Source: Microbacterium ureisolvens | GTDB taxonomy: Bacteria; Actinomycetota; Actinomycetes; Actinomycetales; Microbacteriaceae | Direction: 5' to 3' | DNA: 64,000 nt | NCBI RefSeq assembly: GCF_015278315.1 | Contig: NZ_JADIJE010000016.1 | Span: forward strand, 1-64,000 | Shown: positions 61,318 to 64,000 of the stretch, in pieces | Layout of the letters: the number at the start of each line of letters is the position of its first letter | How positions within the stretch are numbered: position 1 is the stretch's first letter | Position numbers and translations under genes: made by a program | The notes under the pieces: generated by a model | What the model was told of the DNA's origin: nothing | The model's input: only the letters and a program-made list of their open reading frames with translations | Database searches by the model: none

Positions 61318-61421
61318 CACGACGCAGGTCGCGGCGCAACCGTCGCGGCGCGGCATCCGTCCCGATTAGGCTGACCGCGAGACGCCCCGAACGCGGGTGC
61401 GCCATGAGCGAGGAGGCCTCC

Positions 61422-61847
61422 ATGACCGTCACGAGCGAAGCAACCACGGCCTGGAAGGGCGGACTGTTCGACGGGTCGGGCGAGACGACGTTCGTGTCGT
61501 CGGGGCTCGGCACGTTCCCGGTCAACTGGAAGGCGCGCAGCGAAGGCTCCACGTCGGTCACGACCCCGGAAGAGCTCATCGCCGCCGCCCACGCGTCGTG
61601 CTTCAGCATGGCCTTCTCGCTCGCGCTCGCCGAGAACGGCACCCCGCCGGAGTCGATCGACACCACCGCGTCGGTGACGTTCAAGCCGGGCACCGGCATC
61701 ACCGGCAGCCACCTCAACGTCAACGCCGTCGTGCCGGGCCTGGAGCCCGAGGACTTCGAGCGCCTCGCGCAGGAGGCGAAGGCCGGCTGCCCCGTGTCGC
61801 AGGCGCTCGCGGGTGTCGAGATCACGCTCGAGGCCACGCTTGCCTGA
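61422..61847 (+). CDS. OsmC/Ohr-family peroxiredoxin-like protein
   Basis: A 141-residue thiol peroxidase-like protein. The two active cysteines are in IAAAHASCFSMAFS and AKAGCPVSQAL, typical of OsmC, and the arginine is in FPVNWKARS. The family reduces organic hydroperoxides with dihydrolipoyl or similar dithiol donors. I chose ATG 61422, with AGGAGG six bases upstream, over ATG 61404. Located after the thioredoxin and DUF4395 genes, 104 bp away. Confidence 0.9.
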   Translation: MTVTSEATTAWKGGLFDGSGETTFVSSGLGTFPVNWKARSEGSTSVTTPEELIAAAHASCFSMAFSLALAENGTPPESIDTTASVTFKPGTGITGSHLNVNAVVPGLEPEDFERLAQEAKAGCPVSQALAGVEITLEATLA

Positions 61848-62769
61848 GAGACTCACCCCCGGTGACGGCGGTCGCAGGATCGTCGTCGCCGGGGCGTCCG
61901 GACTCATCGGGGGCGCGCTCGTCGACAGCCTCCGCGCCGACGGCGTGGAGGTGACGACGCTCGTGCGCCGTCCGCCCGAAGCGCCGCACGAGGTCGAATG
62001 GCTGACCTCCGGCGAGCCGCTGGACCCCGCCGTGCTCGAGGGCGCGGAGGCCGTCGTCGGCCTCAACGGTGCGAGCATCGGCCGGTTCCCGTGGACGCCG
62101 TCGTACAAGAACACGCTGCTGTGGTCGCGGGTCACCCCCACGCGCGCCCTCGCCCGCGCCGTGCGCGCGCTCGGAACCGATGCCCCGCACCTCGTCTCGG
62201 CGTCCGCCGTCGGCTACTACGGCTCCGCGCCGGGAGCCCGGCTCTCGGAGGACGTTCCCCGGGGCGAGTCGTTCCTGGCCGACCTGTGCGGCGAGTGGGA
62301 GGCGGCCGCCTTCGGCGCGGGAACGGATGCCGCGGTGAGCGTGCTGCGCACGGCCCCGGTCGTCCACGCCGAGGGGGTGCTCGGGCCCCTGATGCTCCTC
62401 ACCCGGCTCGGGGTCTCGGGGCCGATCGGCCGCGGCACCCAGGTGTGGCCCTGGATCTCGCTGGACGACGAGGTGCGCGCGATCCGCCACGTGATCGACG
62501 CGCGTCTCACGGGCCCGGTCAACCTCTCAGAGCCCACCCGCGCCACCGCCAACGACCTCGGCTTCGCCCTCGCCGTGCGCATGAACCGGCCGTTCCTGCT
62601 GCGCGCGCCCGTGTGGGGCATGAAGCTGGTGCTCGGTGCGGACGCGACCGAGGCGATCCTCACATCGGACGCGCACGTGGTGCCCGACGCCCTGAGCGCG
62701 TCGGGCTTCGACTTCCGGCACCGGACCGTCGAGGACGCCGTCGCCGCGGCCGTTCCCCCGGCCGGCTGA
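61840..62769 (+). CDS. TIGR01777/SDR39U1-like NAD-dependent epimerase
   Basis: An atypical SDR of 309 residues. The Rossmann motif is IVVAGASGLIGGALVDSL. LVSASAVGYYGSA is the active-site region, and IGRGTQVWPWISLDDEVRAI is the TIGR01777 signature. The function is unknown, and human SDR39U1 is a relative. No ATG fits. TTG 61840 overlaps the OsmC stop by 8 bp and has GAGG upstream. Its stop is one base from the convergent stop of the TPR gene. Confidence 0.8.
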   Translation: MPERLTPGDGGRRIVVAGASGLIGGALVDSLRADGVEVTTLVRRPPEAPHEVEWLTSGEPLDPAVLEGAEAVVGLNGASIGRFPWTPSYKNTLLWSRVTPTRALARAVRALGTDAPHLVSASAVGYYGSAPGARLSEDVPRGESFLADLCGEWEAAAFGAGTDAAVSVLRTAPVVHAEGVLGPLMLLTRLGVSGPIGRGTQVWPWISLDDEVRAIRHVIDARLTGPVNLSEPTRATANDLGFALAVRMNRPFLLRAPVWGMKLVLGADATEAILTSDAHVVPDALSASGFDFRHRTVEDAVAAAVPPAG

Positions 62770-62778
62770 CTCAGCCGG
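62762..62778. terminator. Palindromic hairpin joining two convergent stop codons
   Basis: CCGGCTGA-C-TCAGCCGG is a perfect inverted repeat whose arms contain both stop codons, TGA 62767-62769 of the SDR39U1-like gene and the minus-strand TGA of the TPR gene at 62771-62773. It can act in both directions. Confidence 0.55.
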
Positions 62779-63220
62779 GCCGGTCGGTCTTCTCGAGACG
62801 GATCGCCGTGCGCACCGCCTCCCGCGCGCGCCGGCGGTCGCCCGCGGCGTCGTACGCGAGGCCGAGGCGGTACCAGACCCGCCAGTCGTCGGGATGAGCC
62901 TCGGCGTCGGCGCGGTACGCCGGGAAGACGGCATCCCCGTCCTCACGCAGCACCCGGCCGCTGGGGCGCACCGCCACATCGTCCTGCGGCAGGCCGCCCT
63001 CCGCCTCCATCCGCCTCCCGATCTGCTGCGCACGGACTCCGAACCACAGCTCGCGGCCCAGCGCCCACACGGCGATCAGGGGAAGCACGATCAGCGCGAC
63101 GCCCATCGCGATGCCGACGCCGTCGCCGCTCATGAGGAGGAGCCACGCGCGCTGCCCGACGAGCACGATGTACAGCGCGAGCAGCGCCGCCATGACGGCG
63201 ACGCCGATGCGAGCGCTCAT
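62771..63220 (-). CDS. Membrane-anchored TPR-like protein
   Basis: A 149-residue protein with two hydrophobic helices (about 5-27 and 36-57) and a cytoplasmic part containing a single tetratricopeptide-like helix pair, DDWRVWYRLGLAYDAAGDRR then RAREAVRTAIRLEK. Function unknown. ATG 63220 overlaps the dapB stop (ATGA), so it is translated with dapB. This gene commonly follows dapB in Microbacteriaceae, as far as I recall. Confidence 0.7.
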   Translation of the reverse strand: MSARIGVAVMAALLALYIVLVGQRAWLLLMSGDGVGIAMGVALIVLPLIAVWALGRELWFGVRAQQIGRRMEAEGGLPQDDVAVRPSGRVLREDGDAVFPAYRADAEAHPDDWRVWYRLGLAYDAAGDRRRAREAVRTAIRLEKTDRPG

Positions 63221-64000
63221 GCGCCGGTGGTGCGGGCGACCTGGCCGGGCACGCCGCCCTCTTCCACCGGCCGCCCGTCGGCAGCAGCGGCAGGTCGCCC
63301 GATGCCGATGTCGATCAGGCTGTCGAGGCCGACGGTCACCCCGCGTGCGTCGCGTGCGGCGGCGAGGGCGAGACGGATGCCGGGGGCGTAGGCCTTCGCG
63401 GGCTCGACGGTGTCGTGGACGATCGCGAGGGACTCCCCCGCACCGGAGAGGATCGTCTCCTGCCGGGCGACGACGCCCGGACGGCGGAGCGAGTGGATCG
63501 GCACGCTCGCGACCTGCTGCCCGCGGGCCCGCTGGTCGACGTGCGGGGACTCGACGGGACCGACGCTCCCGCGAGCGGCGGCGATGAGTTCGGCCGTGCG
63601 CACGGCCGTCCCGCTCGGTGAGTCGATCTTCGTCTCGCGGTGCGCCTCGACGATCTCGATCGACGGGAAGAACGGCGCCGCCGCGGCAGCGAGGGCCGAG
63701 CCCAGCACCGAGCCGATCGAGAAGTTCGGGATGAAGACCGCGCCCGTGCCGGCGGCTTCGACCAGCGGTCGCACCAGCGCGAGCCGCTCGGCCGACCATC
63801 CGGACGTGCCGACGAGCACGTTGATGCCGCGCTCGATCGCGGCTCGCACGACGTCGATGGAGACGGCGGGCGTCGAGGCGTCCACGACGAGATCGGCGCC
63901 GCCCAGCTCCGACAGCTCCGATCGCGAGGACAACACGCCGGCGAGCTCGAACCCCGGCTCCGACTCGACCACGTCGCGGATGATGCCGCCGAGCTTTCCG
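63217..64000 (-). CDS. dapB: 4-hydroxy-tetrahydrodipicolinate reductase, 5' end cut by the window
   Basis: The reading frame runs off the right edge. At least 260 residues are visible, starting GKLGGIIRDVVESEPGFEL, so only the first few residues (before the Rossmann glycine motif) are missing. VDASTPA and VGTSGWS are the NAD(P)-binding parts, FIPNFSIGSVLG is typical, and the substrate loop is EIVEAHRETKIDSPSGTAVR. The usual second histidine of the E-x-HH-x2-K motif is arginine here, while the first histidine, the lysine and the SGT loop remain. Part of the lysine pathway with dapA and dapF. Confidence 0.93.
   Translation of the reverse strand, partial: GKLGGIIRDVVESEPGFELAGVLSSRSELSELGGADLVVDASTPAVSIDVVRAAIERGINVLVGTSGWSAERLALVRPLVEAAGTGAVFIPNFSIGSVLGSALAAAAAPFFPSIEIVEAHRETKIDSPSGTAVRTAELIAAARGSVGPVESPHVDQRARGQQVASVPIHSLRRPGVVARQETILSGAGESLAIVHDTVEPAKAYAPGIRLALAAARDARGVTVGLDSLIDIGIGRPAAAADGRPVEEGGVPGQVARTTGA

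Overview
The window is a contiguous stretch of chromosome from a very GC-rich actinobacterium. Gene order and protein sequence point to the family Microbacteriaceae, most likely Microbacterium or a close relative. Examples are the pgsA-cinA-clgR-DUF3046-recA-recX string, lexA divergent from a LysM gene, argCJBDF, dapA-rnj, and hisC-hisB-hisH-priA. This placement comes from reading the proteins, not from a search. I see no insertion sequence, prophage, CRISPR array, rRNA or tRNA gene. It is mostly core metabolism and information processing on the minus strand, with small plus-strand islands.

Layout. 1-2.5 kb: a truncated UdgX-like fragment, a DUF4184 membrane protein and tyrS. 2.5-4.0 kb: a divergent plus-strand pair, a SatD-like protein fused to a helix-turn-helix and a conserved membrane protein, behind a palindromic promoter region. 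4.0-12 kb: arginine biosynthesis (argC-J-B-D-F, an acyltransferase-like membrane gene, argH). 12.2-13.4 kb: a DUF559 nuclease-like gene bracketed by two copies of an inverted-repeat element, the most accessory-looking spot. 13.4-18 kb: an NAD-epimerase and pheST. 18-21.5 kb: a glutamate-type ABC importer. 21.6-24.6 kb: an rRNA/tRNA methyltransferase, infC-rpmI-rplT with a rare AUC start on infC, and DUF1844. 24.6-27.5 kb: two tandem paralogous PLP decarboxylases. 27.6-31.6 kb: his operon with an SseB-like gene. 31.7-33.0 kb: LysM cell-division-inhibitor candidate divergent from lexA. 33-38 kb: a membrane protein, metE, metF. 38-47.6 kb: S9 peptidase, hflX, a methyltransferase, dapF, miaA/miaB, an APH-like kinase. 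47.6-51.7 kb: recX, recA, DUF3046, clgR, cinA, pgsA. 51.8-58 kb: ftsK, an acetyltransferase, rnj, dapA. 58-64 kb: an SDR, dfrA, thyA, a plus-strand thiol/redox group (thioredoxin-like, DUF4395, OsmC, SDR39U1-like), a TPR protein and the start-truncated dapB.

Two features run through the whole window. First, many minus- and plus-strand genes have a TANNNT -10 box 6-9 nt before the start codon, so leaderless transcription appears to be common here. Second, the oligomer CGGATGCC/GGCATCCG is scattered on both strands, inside and between genes, far more often than base composition predicts, and two genes carry the same perfect 18-bp palindrome built from it. DNA-damage control is represented by lexA, recA, recX and the LysM gene, with LexA-box candidates upstream of recA and between lexA and the LysM gene.
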